Origin: Methanosarcinales archaeon
Lineage (GTDB): Archaea; Halobacteriota; Methanosarcinia; Methanosarcinales; Methanocomedenaceae
Reading direction: 5' to 3'
NCBI GenBank assembly: GCA_030610815.1
Contig: JAUWRA010000007.1
Coordinates: 1-33,378 of the forward strand
Length of the DNA stretch: 33,378 nucleotides
Each line of letters starts with the position of its first letter. The first letter of the stretch is position 1. A model generated the notes under the pieces. The model saw only the letters and a list, made by a program, of their open reading frames with translations. It was not told where the DNA came from and did not search any database. This document shows positions 15,033-23,151 of this stretch, piece by piece. Position numbers and translations under genes: made by a program.

Positions 15033-15524
15033 ATGAAATTCACGAAATTCTTAGCATTATTTATCCTGTTATTTTCATTCTGGTTATTATTGTCTACAAA
15101 ATTTGAAGGATGGTTCCATTTATTTTTTGGCCTGCTAAGTACGGCACTTGTTACACTGTTCACATATGATATGGTGTTTGTAAGTGAGGATAGAGGGAAT
15201 AATATTAAAAAGCTATTCAGGTTCGCTTTGTATCTCCCCTGGATTTTGTACCAGATCATACTTGCGAACGTGGATGTTGCAAAAAGGGTTCTTGACCCCA
15301 AAATGCCCATCGACCCTCGAATGATAACATTTAGATCTGTTCTGAAAACCGACCTTTCAAAGACAACACTTGCCAATTCCATCACATTGACCCCCGGTAC
15401 TGTAACTATCGATATAGATGAAGATACTTTTTTAATTCATGCTATTGCTAAGGAGTCGGCTGACGATCTGCTTGAGGGCACCATGGAGAGAAAAGTAGCA
15501 CATGTGTTTATGGAGGATGAATAG
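15033..15524 (+). CDS. mrpE: Mrp-type antiporter subunit E (MnhE/MbhA-like)
   Basis: A 163-residue membrane protein of the MnhE family: two N-terminal spans (about 4-40), then a cytoplasmic domain with PWILYQIILANVDVAKRVLDP and NSITLTPGTVTIDIDEDTFLIHAI, both hallmarks. MrpE is a structural subunit of multi-subunit Na+/H+ antiporters and of the MbhA position in membrane-bound hydrogenases. It is the first gene of an eleven-gene operon. The start ATG 15033 has AGGAAAG seven bases upstream; a second ATG at 15029 is out of frame. The stop is immediately followed by the next start. Confidence 0.9.
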   Translation: MKFTKFLALFILLFSFWLLLSTKFEGWFHLFFGLLSTALVTLFTYDMVFVSEDRGNNIKKLFRFALYLPWILYQIILANVDVAKRVLDPKMPIDPRMITFRSVLKTDLSKTTLANSITLTPGTVTIDIDEDTFLIHAIAKESADDLLEGTMERKVAHVFMEDE

Positions 15525-15767
15525 ATGGAAGATTTATTTTTGCTGGCAGGGTTGCTACTCATATTAACCAGTTTTCTCTCGCTTTATCGTGCCATACACG
15601 GGCCAGGTATATTTAACAGGATAATTGCAGTGAACGTGATCGGCACCAAGACCATACTGTTATTGGTGCTTATTGGATTTATCTACGGCAGACCCCATTT
15701 CCTGGACATTGCACTGGTGTATGCACTATTGAATTTCATAATGACCATAGCAGCAACAAAATATTGA
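15525..15767 (+). CDS. mrpF: Mrp-type antiporter subunit F (MnhF/MbhB-like)
   Basis: An 80-residue, three-span protein. LLILTSFLSLYRAIHGPGIFNRIIAVNVIGTKTILLL shows the MnhF pattern (RxxxGPxxxDRIxxxNxxGT), with Asn in place of Asp before R. The length is normal. It starts at the base after the mrpE stop, within the E-F-G order common to Mrp and Mbh operons. MrpF is a small scaffold subunit of the antiporter; no catalytic role is known. Confidence 0.9.
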   Translation: MEDLFLLAGLLLILTSFLSLYRAIHGPGIFNRIIAVNVIGTKTILLLVLIGFIYGRPHFLDIALVYALLNFIMTIAATKY

Positions 15768-15777
15768 GGTGAACAAC

Positions 15778-16086
15778 ATGCTCATAACTGTAATAAATGT
15801 GATTTCTGCGGTGTTTATAATCGTTGGTTTATTTTTCATTGTAGTTGGCACTATAGGTTTACTACGGCTTCCTGATTTTTATTCAAGGATGCATGCTACT
15901 GGAAAATGCGACACTCTCGGAGTAGGATTGACTATCATCGGATTAATAATCTACAATGGTTTCAACTTTATCAGTGTAAAACTGCTCTTTTTAGTCGTTT
16001 TCATTTTCGTGGCCAATCCTGTAGCCACCCATGCAATTGCAAGAGCAGCATATAAAGTCGGATTACAACCATGGAGGCGGCAATAA
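15778..16086 (+). CDS. mrpG: Mrp-type antiporter subunit G (MnhG/MbhC-like)
   Basis: A 102-residue, three-span protein. The family signature GTIGLLRLPDFYSRMHATGKCDTLGVGL is present in parts (LPDFYSRMHA...DTLG). It acts as a small structural subunit of the antiporter. GAGGTG at 15766-15771 is a well-placed ribosome site for ATG 15778, so the in-frame GTG at 15769, which lies inside that site, is less likely. It is followed one base after its stop by the MbhD-like gene. Confidence 0.9.
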   Translation: MLITVINVISAVFIIVGLFFIVVGTIGLLRLPDFYSRMHATGKCDTLGVGLTIIGLIIYNGFNFISVKLLFLVVFIFVANPVATHAIARAAYKVGLQPWRRQ

Positions 16087-16087
16087 T

Positions 16088-16333
16088 ATGATCTGGGCTC
16101 TTGATATTGCCATGCTGTTCTTCCTTGTAGTTGCAGCACTGGCCGCTATTTCAGTAAAGGATCTGCTCAGTGCAGTAATAATCCTGTCATTATACAGCCT
16201 TATCATGGCCATCGTATGGGTGGAACTGCGGGCCGTAGATGTCGCGTTTACGGAAGCATCAGTGGGAGCAGGCATTACCACTGTGCTCTTCATTTTTGCT
16301 CTGGTCAGGACCACAGGGAGGTCTGAAGATTGA
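16088..16333 (+). CDS. MbhD-like subunit (DUF4040, equals part of MrpA C-terminus)
   Basis: An 81-residue, three-span protein matching the DUF4040/MbhD segment, which in bacterial MrpA is fused to the large subunit: SVKDLLSAVIILSLYSLIMA, then EASVGAGITTVLFIFAL. ATG 16088 is preceded by GGAGG (16073-16077); longer upstream frames read through mrpG and are not supported. Having MbhD as a separate gene is the archaeal Mbh/Mrp arrangement. The stop overlaps the next TTG start (TTGA). Confidence 0.88.
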   Translation: MIWALDIAMLFFLVVAALAAISVKDLLSAVIILSLYSLIMAIVWVELRAVDVAFTEASVGAGITTVLFIFALVRTTGRSED

Positions 16334-16602
16334 GGATATTGCCATTGATCACCGTATTACTTGTCGGGGCTCTGCTGATATGGTCGGCACAGGACATGCC
16401 TGACATGGGAGATCCCAATGCCCCGACAAACCTGCATGTTGCGCCATATTATATTGAGCACAGCGAAGAAGAAGTAGGCGTTCACAACATAGTATCAGCC
16501 ATTCTGGCAGATTACAGGGGTTACGATACTCTTGGAGAGACCACAGTGATATTTACTGCCGGTGTATCAGTCCTGCTCTTGCTAAGGAGGCGGGAAGATT
16601 GA
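16330..16602 (+). CDS. MbhE-like subunit (equals part of MrpA C-terminus)
   Basis: A 90-residue protein with an N-terminal span, a loop containing PNAPTNLHVAPYYIEHSEEE, then NIVSAILADYRGYDTLGE and a final span. The last motif is the hallmark of MbhE and of the C-terminal end of MrpA (NVVxxILxDFRGxDTLGE). It probably seals the antiporter module. The TTG start at 16330 is supported by GGGAGG at 16317-16322 and overlaps the previous stop as TTGA. Its own stop overlaps the next start the same way. Confidence 0.88.
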   Translation: MRILPLITVLLVGALLIWSAQDMPDMGDPNAPTNLHVAPYYIEHSEEEVGVHNIVSAILADYRGYDTLGETTVIFTAGVSVLLLLRRRED

Positions 16603-17042
16603 AGGAGGAAGACGTGATCATCAGGACGGTTATCAGGTTGATGATACCCTTTATCCAGATATTTGGGTTGTATGTGATATTTCACGGTGGCAGCGGTCCA
16701 GGTGGCGGATTCCAGGGCGGTGTGATCCTGGCAGCCAGCATGATCCTGTATGTCATGGCCTTTGGGGTCACTGAAGGAAGGAGAAAGCTGACAGAAAAGA
16801 CCAATATGATCATGCGCTCAACAGGCGTGTTAATTTTTTCAGGGATCGGGTTACTGGCAATTATTTTCGGAGGAAAATACTTGGATTACGGGGCAGTACC
16901 CCTGCCTTTCGTACATGATGTTGTAAAAGTCAGGGAACTCTTGATAGATGGCGGAGTTGAAGTTGGTATAGGTATCACAGTAATGGCTGTGATGGTCACC
17001 ATATTCCTTGAATTCTATCCCGGAGGTACCAGTGATGATTGA
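16599..17042 (+). CDS. mrpB: Mrp-type antiporter subunit B (MnhB/MbhF-like)
   Basis: A 147-residue, four-span protein with the MnhB signature IPFIQIFGLYVIFHGGSGPGGGFQGG (seen in parts: FHGGSGPGGG, FQGGVILAAS) and the closing VGIGITVMAVMVTIFLEF. A TTG at 16599 with AGGAGG upstream and TTGA overlap is taken as the start. GTG 16614, 5 bases after another GGAGG, would make it five residues shorter and is equally possible. It is a structural subunit of the antiporter membrane arm. Confidence 0.9.
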   Translation: MKEEDVIIRTVIRLMIPFIQIFGLYVIFHGGSGPGGGFQGGVILAASMILYVMAFGVTEGRRKLTEKTNMIMRSTGVLIFSGIGLLAIIFGGKYLDYGAVPLPFVHDVVKVRELLIDGGVEVGIGITVMAVMVTIFLEFYPGGTSDD

Positions 17043-17394
17043 AGATTTGATCCTTGCCAAATACAATTACTGGATATATGTGACCCTGATGATGATTGGG
17101 TTCTATGCTGTCATTGCCAAGAATAACCTTGTTAAAAAAGTGATCGGATTGAATATTTTCTCCACAGCCATATTTCTTTTTTATATATCAATAGGGGATG
17201 TGATCGGCGGTACTGAGCCTATTTATATCCATGGGGAGGATGTGGTTTACGTAAATCCTATCCCTCACGTATTGATACTCACAGGAATTGTAGTCAGTGT
17301 AAGTATTACAGCAGTGGCCCTGGCCTTGATCATAAAGATATATGAGGAGTTCGGGACCATCGAAGAAGACCAGATACTGGAGTTGCAGTCATGA
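17035..17394 (+). CDS. mrpC: Mrp-type antiporter subunit C (MnhC/NuoK-like)
   Basis: A 119-residue, three-span protein homologous to NuoK/MnhC: NYWIYVTLMMIGFYAVIAKNNLVKKVIGLNIF, then PHVLILTGIVVSVSITAVALALIIKIYEEFGT (parts of the family pattern). It contributes to the ion path next to MrpD. ATG 17035 overlaps the mrpB stop and has CGGAGGT seven bases upstream; the longer frame from 17008 is not supported. Its stop overlaps the mrpD start (ATGA). Confidence 0.92.
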   Translation: MIEDLILAKYNYWIYVTLMMIGFYAVIAKNNLVKKVIGLNIFSTAIFLFYISIGDVIGGTEPIYIHGEDVVYVNPIPHVLILTGIVVSVSITAVALALIIKIYEEFGTIEEDQILELQS

Positions 17395-18872
17395 TATTTG
17401 ATAATGCTCCTGCCCTGGTGGTGATATTTCCACTCATTGCAGCCGTTGCTGTACCTTTTATCGGATATTACAACAAGAGACTGATACCTTATTTCGTTAC
17501 GCTTATAACATTTTGTTCATTGATCTTCTCGATATCGAATCTCCGGACAGTTATGCAAACTGGCAGTATAAGTTATACCATGGGTGGTTGGGAACCCCCG
17601 TTCGGCATCGAATATGCCATTGATTACCTGAATGGGTTCGTCAGTATAGTGGTAATTTTCATAATCTTCATAGTCTCAATATATGCAAAAAAGAGTGTTG
17701 AACAAGAACTTCCCGGAAGGACCATCAATTTTTATACCGTGTTCTTGCTGCTTACTGCGGGTCTGCAGGGGCTGATAGTCACAGGTGATCTTTTCAATAT
17801 ATATGTATTTCTTGAGATTTCTTCCATTGCAGCCTATGCATTGATCTCGGTGGGTAAAAGCAGGGATGCCTTAATGGCAAGCATGAATTACCTTATTATC
17901 GGGACAGTTTCAGCGTCATTTATCCTGCTGGGTATTGGCTATCTCTATATGGTGACAGGGACCTTGAACATGGCAGATCTGGCAGACCGCCTTCCCCTGG
18001 CATTTGATGAGCGGCCCAAAGTAGTGCTGGCCGCCTTTGCTTTCTTCCTTGTGGGTTTTAGTATTAAAGTAGGATTGTTCCCGCTGCACACCTGGATGCC
18101 TGATGCATATTCCCTGGCACCTTCGGCGGTCAGTGCAATGCTGGCATCCACCTTTACAAAAGTGGCGGCATATGTGATGATACGGGTGATGTTCACCATA
18201 TTCAAACCTGATTTTATCATTTCCACTGTCCACGCCCATACCATTCTGGCATGGCTTGCAGCCATTGCGATCATTGCCGGGTCGGTACTGGCCATTGCCC
18301 AGACAGATTTTAAAAGAATGCTGGCATATTCCAGTGTGAGCCAGATAGGATATATCATCCTGGGCGTGGCCCTGATGAACCAGATCGCAATGACAGGCGG
18401 GATCATCCATATCATGAACCACGGTATCATGAAGGCTGCTTTGTTCATGGTGGCCGGTGCCATAATCTATAAGACCGGCATTCGTAACATCAACGATTTT
18501 AAAGGTCTTGGTAAGACGATGCCGTATACATCTGCGGCATTCACCCTCGTGGCATTATCCATGATAGGAATCCCGCCCACTGTGGGATTTGTCAGTAAAT
18601 GGTATCTGGCCCTTGGTGCAATCGAGGCTGGCATGTGGGTTTTTGTCGGAGTGATAATGCTAAGCAGCCTGTTGAATATCGTGTATTTCTGGAGGGTGTT
18701 TGAGAACATGTATTTCTATAGGGCAGAAGGGGGCAAGGTGGACGAAGTTCCATTGAGTATGCTTCTACCCATATTGATACTGGCGGCACTGACATTCCTG
18801 TTAGGGGTGCTGGCATTGTATCCCCTTAAGGAAATTATGGCACCAATGGTACAGATCATTTTACCCGGGTAG
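17391..18872 (+). CDS. mrpD: Mrp-type antiporter subunit D (MnhD/MbhH-like, NuoN/M family)
   Basis: A 493-residue, about 14-span proton-conducting antiporter subunit. The ion-path residues are in place: Glu142 (YVFLEISS), Lys226 (FSIKVGLFPLHTW), the following Lys in STFTKVAAYV, and the Lys in HIMNHGIMKAALFM. It belongs to the MrpD/MbhH branch that moves H+ and Na+ in opposite directions. It is the first of three large antiporter-like subunits in this operon and holds the mbhH position. It overlaps mrpC by 4 bases and is followed 11 bases later by the second copy. Confidence 0.92.
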   Translation: MIFDNAPALVVIFPLIAAVAVPFIGYYNKRLIPYFVTLITFCSLIFSISNLRTVMQTGSISYTMGGWEPPFGIEYAIDYLNGFVSIVVIFIIFIVSIYAKKSVEQELPGRTINFYTVFLLLTAGLQGLIVTGDLFNIYVFLEISSIAAYALISVGKSRDALMASMNYLIIGTVSASFILLGIGYLYMVTGTLNMADLADRLPLAFDERPKVVLAAFAFFLVGFSIKVGLFPLHTWMPDAYSLAPSAVSAMLASTFTKVAAYVMIRVMFTIFKPDFIISTVHAHTILAWLAAIAIIAGSVLAIAQTDFKRMLAYSSVSQIGYIILGVALMNQIAMTGGIIHIMNHGIMKAALFMVAGAIIYKTGIRNINDFKGLGKTMPYTSAAFTLVALSMIGIPPTVGFVSKWYLALGAIEAGMWVFVGVIMLSSLLNIVYFWRVFENMYFYRAEGGKVDEVPLSMLLPILILAALTFLLGVLALYPLKEIMAPMVQIILPG

Positions 18873-18883
18873 GAGATAAAAAC

Positions 18884-20371
18884 ATGGAAACAATAATTAC
18901 TATAAAACCATTACTCGCGGTCCTGATCCCTTTGATCTGTGCGGTCATGATCATATTCTCTTCCAAGCATCCCAATATCAGGGACGGGTGGTCAGTTGCT
19001 GCAGGAGCCGTATTGTTCCTTACCGTCCTTTCCATGCTACCTGATATACTGGCAGGTAGTGTGATACAATTCACAGTTATCGAGATGCTTCCCAACCTGC
19101 CTATCAAGTTCAAAGTGGATGCATTCGGTGAACTGTTCGCCCTGACATCATCGTTCTTGTGGATATTCACCACTTTTTATTCCATTGGCTACATGCGGAG
19201 TTTGAAAGAACATGCCCAGACCAGGTACTTCTTCTGTTTTGCCATCGCCATCGTGGGTGCTATCGGGATTGCATTCTCAGCCAACCTGTTCACCCTGTTC
19301 CTGTTCTATGAGGTACTTACAGTTTCCACATATCCACTGGTGATACACAACGAAACTCCGGAAGCCATGAGCGGTGGACGCAAATACCTGCTATACCTGA
19401 TGACTGCAGGTATATTCCTATTCTTCTCTGTAGCAGCGGTATATTACTATACAGGTACAACCGATTTTGCGTTTAACGGGATTCTGGACGGGCATGGTAT
19501 ACCTGTTGTCATGCTAAAGATACTCTTTATCACATTCATGATCGGCTCGGCAAAAGCGGCATTTATGCCCCTCCATTCATGGCTGCCTTCAGCAATGGTG
19601 GCACCCACACCCGTATCTGCCTTACTTCACGCAGTGGCTGTAGTAAAAGCCGGTGTGTTCACAGCAACAAGGGTGATACTTTATGTGTTTGGTGTAGACC
19701 TGATGGGAGAGACGGGAATTGGTCTGATGATGGCGTATTTCGTATGTTTTACCATCATTGTGGCATCCATTTATGCCCTGACCCATGATAACCTGAAAAA
19801 GAGGCTTGCCTATTCCACTGTGAGCCAGCTTTCCTATATTGTGCTTGGCGTTTCAATGCTGACACCGGACGGTATCACAGGCGGGATGCTGCATATACCG
19901 TACCATGCTTTTATGAAGATCACATTGTTCATGTGTGCAGGTGCTATCATCGTTACTGCGAAGATGGAGAATATCAGTGAAATGAATGGAATTGGCAGGA
20001 AGATGCCAATAACCATGCTGGCATTTACCGTGGGAGCCCTGGGTATGGTCGGAGTGCCGCCAGTTGCCGGGTTTGTAAGTAAATGGTTCCTGCTGCTGGG
20101 GTCTGTTGAAATGAACCAGTTACCTATACTGCTAGTGCTATTGGCCAGTGCCATGTTGAACGTAGGTTATTTTTTCCCTGTGATATATGTGGCATTTTTC
20201 AAAAAGCCTGAAAAAGAACTTAATTTTGGAGAGGCATCACCGTTCTTATTGGTTCCCCTTACACTTACTGCTATTATTTCATTGATCCTGGGAATCTGGC
20301 CAGACGCACCCTACCTGTTCCTTGAACTGGTCAATGTGGCTGTTCAAAATGTAACCACTGGAGGGATATAA
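18884..20371 (+). CDS. Second MrpD-like antiporter subunit
   Basis: A 495-residue, about 14-span member of the same superfamily. Key charged residues are present: Glu143 (FLFYEVLTVSTY), Lys224 (GSAKAAFMPLHSW), Lys in HAVAVVKAGVF and Lys in YHAFMKITLFM. The PLHSWLPSAMVAPTPVSALLHAVAVVKAG pattern (seen in parts) is closer to NuoL/MrpA-type than the first copy, so it may fill the MrpA role without its C-terminal MbhD/MbhE part, which is encoded separately at 16088-16602. The ribosome site GTAGGAGAT precedes ATG 18884. Confidence 0.88.
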   Translation: METIITIKPLLAVLIPLICAVMIIFSSKHPNIRDGWSVAAGAVLFLTVLSMLPDILAGSVIQFTVIEMLPNLPIKFKVDAFGELFALTSSFLWIFTTFYSIGYMRSLKEHAQTRYFFCFAIAIVGAIGIAFSANLFTLFLFYEVLTVSTYPLVIHNETPEAMSGGRKYLLYLMTAGIFLFFSVAAVYYYTGTTDFAFNGILDGHGIPVVMLKILFITFMIGSAKAAFMPLHSWLPSAMVAPTPVSALLHAVAVVKAGVFTATRVILYVFGVDLMGETGIGLMMAYFVCFTIIVASIYALTHDNLKKRLAYSTVSQLSYIVLGVSMLTPDGITGGMLHIPYHAFMKITLFMCAGAIIVTAKMENISEMNGIGRKMPITMLAFTVGALGMVGVPPVAGFVSKWFLLLGSVEMNQLPILLVLLASAMLNVGYFFPVIYVAFFKKPEKELNFGEASPFLLVPLTLTAIISLILGIWPDAPYLFLELVNVAVQNVTTGGI

Positions 20372-20372
20372 T

Positions 20373-20621
20373 ATGGGATACCTGGACGAACCCCGGAATA
20401 TAGCCAAACTGCGTAAAGTGTTTTACTTAAGTTTAGGAATTGTGGTATTACTTGAGTTCATTCTGATCAAAAGAGAACATATTGATTTTTCCATTGAGCA
20501 TATTGCCGAGTTCCCTGCATTCCATGCCTTCTATGGTTTCATAGCCTGCGCACTTATCATCCTGGTTTCCAAGTTCATAGGACACCTATTTCTCATGAAG
20601 GAGGAGGATTACTATGATTGA
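20373..20621 (+). CDS. Small two-span protein within the antiporter operon
   Basis: An 82-residue protein with two spans (about 17-34 and 52-72), a basic N-terminus and an acidic end, KEEDYYD. The ribosome site GGAGGG lies before ATG 20373, and the stop overlaps the next gene (ATGATTGA), so it is a true operon member. It corresponds to no standard Mrp subunit I can name. Placed between two large antiporter subunits, it may bridge them. Confidence 0.75.
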   Translation: MGYLDEPRNIAKLRKVFYLSLGIVVLLEFILIKREHIDFSIEHIAEFPAFHAFYGFIACALIILVSKFIGHLFLMKEEDYYD

Positions 20622-22458
20622 CTGGATCCCTCCTGCAGCCATATTCATTTTGGGCGGACTGTTTATCCCGCTGTTCAAGGGTCGAGCCCAAAAAATGTAC
20701 ATTTTACTGCTGCCCGCAATTGCATTTACTAGTTTATTGTCCACGACCCATGGTACCAACTGGGTGTATAACTACCTTGGATATGAACTGATCTTCGGCC
20801 AGGTTGATAAATTGACCATGGTGTTCGCGTATGTGTTTGTGATAATGGCGTTTATCGGGATGCTGTATGCCCTGCATATTAAAGAACAGGGACAGCATAT
20901 TTCTGCATTCCTGTATATCGGGAGTGCCCTCGGTGTCGTATTTGCAGGGGATTTGTTCTCACTGTTCATATTCTGGGAAATCATGGCATTCTCATCTGTC
21001 TTTTTGGTCTGGTACCAGAAGGACAAGGCATCGATCGATGCAGGTTTCAGGTACTTGCTTGTTCATACGGCAGGCGGACTTTTCCTGCTTGGCGGTATCG
21101 TGCTCAGGGTTGTGGAGACCGGTTCCATAGAATTCGGGCATATAGGACTTGACGGACTGGATTCATATCTGATACTTATAGGCTTTTTAATAAATGCGGC
21201 CGTTCCTCCACTGCATGCGTGGTTATCTGATACTTATCCCGAGGCCACGATTACCGGAGCTGTGTTTTTGACTGCTTTTACCACCAAAACAGCAGTTTAT
21301 GTGTTGTTAAGAAGTTATTCCGGAACCGAGATACTGGTATACCTCGGAGCGATCATGGCCCTGTATGGAGTGGTTTATGCTGTACTGGAAAATGATATAC
21401 GAAGGCTGCTTGCATATCACATAATCAGCCAGGTCGGATATATGGTGGCCGGAGTAGGTATGGGTGCGGCGATAATTGGCGGATTTGCCCAGATGCAGGA
21501 AGTTGCTACTCCGGGACAGATGCTGGCCACTAATGGTGCTGCAGCACATGCTTTCGCCCATATCCTGTACAAGGGCTTATTGTTCATGGGTGCAGGGGCT
21601 GTCATATATATGACAGGTAAAAGGAAACTCACTGAACTGGGCGGCTTATACAAGACCATGCCCATAACCCTGATATTGTATATGGTAGGGGCTTTTGCCA
21701 TCTCGGCCGTACCATTGTTCAGCGGTTATGTCAGCAAGACCATGGTGATTGCAGGTGCGGAAAAGTCACACCTTACTCTTATCTTCCTGATGCTCACATT
21801 TGCCTCGGCCGGGACTTTCCTTCATACGGGCCTGAAGTTACCCTATTTCACGTTCTTTGCCAAGGATAGCGGCATACGGGTCAAGGAACCGCCGCTAAAT
21901 ATGTTGCTGGCCATGGGTGTGGCAGCTTTCATGTGCATCCTTATCGGTGTTTATCCCCAGATGCTTTACAATATGCTTCCATATCCGGTGGATTACCATC
22001 CTTTTACAGTGGGGCACCTTGTTGGCGAAATGCAGCTTCTGTTGTTCACTGCCTTTGGTTTCTTCCTGCTGCTTGATAAATTGTATGGAGAGCGCACCAT
22101 CAGCCTTGATACCGATTGGTTCTACCGGAAGGGGAGCAATGTCTTTATGTGGTTTATCAACGGCCCGCTGGCCAGGGGCTCACAGTGGCCTGTGGATGTC
22201 TGCATGCGGGCAATTTCGTTTTTGAAATGGTTTTCCAAAAACCCGGTACTTGCGATCATGCTGTTCAAGGACAGTTTGACACTTCGATTTTTTGGACATA
22301 TAGGCAGTAGAACCCAGACGGATTCTATACGGTATTTGGAAGATGAAAAGAAACATTATCCAAGGGATCCAGTTAAGAGAAACCCGGTTGGGGATTCGTT
22401 GCTGCTTGCATTGATGTTTATGGCAGTTTATGTCATGTACTATATGTTCGCTGCATAA
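20614..22458 (+). CDS. Third large antiporter subunit, COG0651-type, with C-terminal extension
   Basis: A 614-residue membrane protein: an antiporter domain of about 14 spans, then about 120 extra residues with a loop and final span (LALMFMAVYVMYYMF). Glu122 (LFIFWEIMAF) and Lys225 (FTTKTAVYVLLR) are present, as is the Lys of HILYKGLLFMGAG. At the position of the usual TM7 Lys it has Asn194 (LINAAVPPLHAWL). As I recall, this INAAxPPLxAW pattern marks a subfamily annotated as Na+/H+ antiporter subunit D, in which that Lys is lost, so its ion path may differ from the other two. ATG 20614 follows AAGGAGGAGG. It is the last gene of the operon. Confidence 0.88.
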   Translation: MIDWIPPAAIFILGGLFIPLFKGRAQKMYILLLPAIAFTSLLSTTHGTNWVYNYLGYELIFGQVDKLTMVFAYVFVIMAFIGMLYALHIKEQGQHISAFLYIGSALGVVFAGDLFSLFIFWEIMAFSSVFLVWYQKDKASIDAGFRYLLVHTAGGLFLLGGIVLRVVETGSIEFGHIGLDGLDSYLILIGFLINAAVPPLHAWLSDTYPEATITGAVFLTAFTTKTAVYVLLRSYSGTEILVYLGAIMALYGVVYAVLENDIRRLLAYHIISQVGYMVAGVGMGAAIIGGFAQMQEVATPGQMLATNGAAAHAFAHILYKGLLFMGAGAVIYMTGKRKLTELGGLYKTMPITLILYMVGAFAISAVPLFSGYVSKTMVIAGAEKSHLTLIFLMLTFASAGTFLHTGLKLPYFTFFAKDSGIRVKEPPLNMLLAMGVAAFMCILIGVYPQMLYNMLPYPVDYHPFTVGHLVGEMQLLLFTAFGFFLLLDKLYGERTISLDTDWFYRKGSNVFMWFINGPLARGSQWPVDVCMRAISFLKWFSKNPVLAIMLFKDSLTLRFFGHIGSRTQTDSIRYLEDEKKHYPRDPVKRNPVGDSLLLALMFMAVYVMYYMFAA

Positions 22459-22496
22459 GAACCAATCAATATGCTGTGTTTATTTATAGGCTGACT

Positions 22497-22522
22497 ACCA
22501 ATAAAGAATAATCTTTATTGGT
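22497..22522. promoter_or_regulatory. Perfect 11-bp-arm palindrome before the second RHH gene
   Basis: ACCAATAAAGA (22497-22507) and TCTTTATTGGT (22512-22522) are perfect inverted repeats around ATAA. A TATA-like TTTATTTATA (about 22479-22488) lies just upstream, placing the palindrome over the expected transcription start of the gene at 22540. It is a natural autoregulatory operator for a dimeric RHH protein. It could instead or also act as a terminator hairpin of the mrp operon, whose stop is 39 bases upstream. Confidence 0.55.
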
Positions 22523-22539
22523 ATTTTCAAGGAGATTGC

Positions 22540-23151
22540 ATGGTTAAATGGGTTGTCGTACAACTGAGTGATAGGGAATATCAGATACTTGAAAAATTAG
22601 ATGATATTGAAGGAGACTCTTCCCAGAAGTTGAGGATGCTTTTAAGAGATTATCTTTTTACTACACCCAAATTTCAGAAAGATTACCATATAATCCATCT
22701 TGAAGAGAAAAAGGATTTACTATTTGAAATATTGGTATCTATATGGAAAGAATATGATTCATCGACCTCACCCTTAGAGAAATGGGATGAGGAAAAGGTG
22801 AAGAGCGTACGTGATGAACTCATGGAGATCGATGCTATTCGTCCTGTAGGTCCATTCAGTTTCACTGTTACTGGTCTGTTAAAAAAACCATGGTTGGCAG
22901 CGTACTATCACGTAAATAATATTTTCGAGGAGTTAGATGAATTCAGCCAGGCATGCATAGCCTCAATATATGTACTCGATTTTCTGTCCAAAGGTACTTT
23001 TAAATCCGAGTTACTGAAAAACAGCACAATATTGTTGAATGAATTATTTATGTTCTCATATGCAGTGGCCAGGAAAAAGGCTCACGAAACTCAAGAATCA
23101 TTTAAACATAGAAGCAGTTCACCCTGTTCTGACGACCAGCTTGCGGCCTGA
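22540..23151 (+). CDS. Ribbon-helix-helix-type regulator
   Basis: A 203-residue soluble protein. Residues about 4-45 (VVVQLSDREYQILEKLDDIEGDSSQKLRMLLRDYL, seen in parts) fit a CopG-like RHH: a beta strand, then two helices. The remainder is an alpha-helical domain I cannot place. The ATG has AAGGAG (22529-22534) upstream. A perfect palindrome sits in its promoter, so self-repression is likely. It follows the mrp operon directly, as the 488-residue RHH protein follows rnf. The 3' end overlaps the convergent bactofilin-like gene by 33 bases. Confidence 0.65.
   Translation: MVKWVVVQLSDREYQILEKLDDIEGDSSQKLRMLLRDYLFTTPKFQKDYHIIHLEEKKDLLFEILVSIWKEYDSSTSPLEKWDEEKVKSVRDELMEIDAIRPVGPFSFTVTGLLKKPWLAAYYHVNNIFEELDEFSQACIASIYVLDFLSKGTFKSELLKNSTILLNELFMFSYAVARKKAHETQESFKHRSSSPCSDDQLAA

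Noticed and set aside
17916-18463. Long minus-strand frames opposite mrpD
   Set aside because: Shadows of a clear antiporter gene; composition is typical of antisense frames of membrane proteins.
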